Shown: positions 58,616 through 60,216 of the stretch, in pieces
Position numbering within the stretch: the first letter of the stretch is position 1
Layout of the letters: every line of letters starts with the position of its first letter
NCBI GenBank assembly: GCA_017431845.1
Contig: JAFRKG010000151.1
Coordinates: 1 to 60,216 of the forward strand
Direction: 5' to 3'
Source of the DNA: Methanosphaera sp.
Lineage (GTDB): Archaea > Methanobacteriota > Methanobacteria > Methanobacteriales > Methanobacteriaceae
Length of the DNA: 60,216 bases
The notes under the pieces: generated by a model
Told to the model about the DNA's origin: nothing
Seen by the model: the letters and a program-made list of their open reading frames with translations, nothing else
The model's database searches: none
Translations under genes and position numbers: made by a program

Positions 58616-59716
58616 TTACTCAACTAATTCTTTAAGAACTTCAATAAATCTCACATTTTTCGGATGGGTTTCAATACTTATACGAATATAATACTCATCT
58701 AAATCCTGGAAACTAGTACAATCACGCACAATAATACCATATTCCATTAATTTCTCAGCAAGCTCTGCTGCAGTATAACCACTCTTATGAAGATCAATAA
58801 GCAAATAATTTGACTTAGACCTGTAAATATGCAGATTATCTATAGCATTAACACTATCATACAAGAACTCACGCTCAACAATACCCTTACGAGTAGATTC
58901 CCGGATAAAATCCTCATCCTCTAAAGTAGCAATAACAGCCTTCTGTGACGGAACAGTCAAACTAAAAACAGGCTTTATACGATTCATCTTCTCTAAAAAC
59001 TCAGGATTACCTAAACCATAACCAATACGAAGACCAGCAAGACCCATAACCTTGGAAAAAGTACGAATAATAAACACATTATCATACTCATCTAAAAGAT
59101 TCACATTATTAGTTTCACTAAACTCCCAGTAAGCCTCATCAACAACAACCAAAGCATCAGTTGCCTCAATAACTCTGATAATATCTTCTTGAGGAATCAG
59201 GCCACCGGTAGGATTATTTGGAGTACAAAGGAAAATAGCCTTAGTTCTATCAGTAATATTATCCAATACACTTTCAACATCTAAACAGTTATCCTCAACA
59301 TTCCACTTTGCATAAACAGGCTTAGCAAACTGCTGCTTAAAAATATACTCATAATAAGTGTAAGTAGGAGGATGTGTTATAAACTCATCACCAGGCTCAA
59401 TAAGCGTCTTAGCAAGAACATCAAAAATCTCATCAGCACCATCACCACCAACAATAACCTGATCAGCTCTTACACCAGCATACTCAGCAATCTTCTCCTT
59501 CAAATACTCATGATTACTCTCAGGATACCTGTTCATTTCACCAATAGAATCACGTATAGCATCATAAACACCAGGTGCAGGACCCCAAGGGTTCTCATTA
59601 GAACCAAGCTTTATAATGTCCTCCTCGGCAACACCATACTTTTCAGCAATTTCCTTCTTACTCCTACCAGGAACATAGGTTTTAAATTCATCAATCAAAG
59701 CTCTAGTCTTAACCAT
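58616..59716 (-). CDS. hisC: histidinol-phosphate aminotransferase
   Basis: HisC transfers an amino group to imidazole-acetol phosphate in histidine synthesis, using PLP. The 366-aa protein is a class I/II aminotransferase with KLGSNENPWGPAP, IFLCTPNNPTGG, ALVVVDEAYWEFS and the PLP-lysine motif IIRTFSKVMGLAGLRIGYG. ATG 59716 is only 6 bases after the upstream gene's stop. No other his genes are nearby, so it is a stand-alone locus. Aromatic transamination is a possible second activity. Confidence 0.94.
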   Translation of the reverse strand: MVKTRALIDEFKTYVPGRSKKEIAEKYGVAEEDIIKLGSNENPWGPAPGVYDAIRDSIGEMNRYPESNHEYLKEKIAEYAGVRADQVIVGGDGADEIFDVLAKTLIEPGDEFITHPPTYTYYEYIFKQQFAKPVYAKWNVEDNCLDVESVLDNITDRTKAIFLCTPNNPTGGLIPQEDIIRVIEATDALVVVDEAYWEFSETNNVNLLDEYDNVFIIRTFSKVMGLAGLRIGYGLGNPEFLEKMNRIKPVFSLTVPSQKAVIATLEDEDFIRESTRKGIVEREFLYDSVNAIDNLHIYRSKSNYLLIDLHKSGYTAAELAEKLMEYGIIVRDCTSFQDLDEYYIRISIETHPKNVRFIEVLKELVE

Positions 59717-59722
59717 AATAAT

Positions 59723-60193
59723 CTACTCTTCAAAATCAAATGCTAATTTCACATATTCCTCAGCATTATCCATAATACCTTCTATTTCTTCTTCACTTAA
59801 TTCACGCACAGCCTTTGCAGGACTACCAATAATAAGAGAACCTTCCGGAAATTCCTTGTTCTCAGTAACCAGTGCACCTGCACCAACAAGTGAATTCTTA
59901 CCGATATGAGCACCATTCAATACAATAGCACCCATTCCTATAATAACGTTATCATCAATAGTACAACCATGTACAATAGCACCATGTCCAACAGAAACAT
60001 TTTCGCCAATTTTAACAGGTTTTCCTTCACTAACATGCACAACACAATTGTCCTGAACATTGGACCTTTCTCCAATACTGATAGGAGCTTCATCTCCACG
60101 GACTACTGCATTATACCATATGCTCACATGGTCACCCAATGTTACATCTCCAACAATCCGGGCACCATCATAAATTCTTGTTTTATCAGACAT
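59723..60193 (-). CDS. gamma-carbonic-anhydrase-like hexapeptide protein
   Basis: This 156-aa protein is a left-handed beta-helix with repeated hexapeptides (IGENVSVGHGAIVHGCTI, IGMGAIVLNGAHIGKNSLVG) and a C-terminal helix. The three His residues expected to bind zinc or iron in gamma-carbonic anhydrases are visible in CVVHVSEG and VGHGAIVHGC. Members include true carbonic anhydrases and related proteins without activity, so CO2 hydration is plausible but not proven. No strong ribosome-binding site precedes ATG 60193. hisC follows 6 bases after its stop. Confidence 0.88.
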   Translation of the reverse strand: MSDKTRIYDGARIVGDVTLGDHVSIWYNAVVRGDEAPISIGERSNVQDNCVVHVSEGKPVKIGENVSVGHGAIVHGCTIDDNVIIGMGAIVLNGAHIGKNSLVGAGALVTENKEFPEGSLIIGSPAKAVRELSEEEIEGIMDNAEEYVKLAFDFEE

Positions 60194-60216
60194 CAGTATC
60201 AGTTTACTTTAAGTTA

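Overview
The window is about 60 kb of very AT-rich archaeal DNA. It carries archaeal information-processing genes (EF-1A, aRF1, TFB, Gar1, aIF5A, aIF1A, DnaG-type primase, topoisomerase VI, RIO1 kinase, a Dim2-like KH protein). It also carries a Mur-ligase-like gene of coenzyme F430 synthesis and several large Thr/Asn/Lys-rich Ig-repeat or beta-helix surface proteins. Together these point to a methanogen of the Methanobacteriales, most likely Methanosphaera or a close relative. The genus is an inference from gene content and base composition; no database was consulted.

Layout. Positions 1-2500: a gene-free, highly structured leader, then tuf, rps10 and tRNA-Ser(TGA). 2600-9000: aRF1 on the minus strand, a 920-aa Ig-repeat surface protein, two small minus-strand genes and a surface-protein fragment lacking a start. 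9100-14700: UMP kinase, a zinc-ribbon membrane protein, a DUF211 protein, an RraA-like protein, Gar1 overlapping an unusual AT-hook-bearing TFB, and BioY. 14700-22300: three minus-strand surface proteins. 22500-27000: a GyrI-like protein, aIF5A, DnaG primase and a Xer recombinase. 27000-32900: two beta-helix surface proteins with different C-terminal modules. 32900-38500: a cation exchanger, an archaeal ornithine cyclodeaminase-family protein, GAPDH, a CbiM/NikM transporter with a His-rich partner, and a tandem pair of small membrane proteins. 38400-52000: a minus-strand run with topoisomerase VI A and B, a three-domain glycosyltransferase, the KH protein, a zinc ribbon, RIO1, an ACR3-like transporter, aIF1A, a PRTase regulator, an oxidoreductase and HemC. 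52100-60200: CfbE, NAD kinase, an IMPase-family phosphatase, a bacterial-type LonA, pyruvoyl arginine decarboxylase, HisC and a gamma-carbonic-anhydrase-like protein.

How the genes fit together. The information genes form recognisable archaeal neighbourhoods (Gar1-TFB; aIF1A-RIO1-KH-TopoVI). The second is interrupted here by a transporter and a cell-envelope glycosyltransferase. The surface proteins and the glycosyltransferase suggest a heavily decorated pseudomurein envelope suited to a host-associated life. BioY and CbiM supply biotin and nickel or cobalt, and HemC and CfbE belong to tetrapyrrole and F430 synthesis.

The most interesting signals are: (1) a chain of stem-loops including a three-way junction in the roughly 300-nt leader of tuf; (2) a TFB with a 270-residue N-terminal extension holding five AT-hook-like motifs; (3) A+C versus G+T strand composition that flips inside single genes; (4) C-tracts followed by T-tracts just after many stop codons; (5) a beta-helix surface protein ending in a glycosidase-like barrel, beside a sister with an unrecognised C-terminal domain; and (6) a bacterial-type LonA. 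I found no CRISPR array, rRNA, transposase or integrated virus.
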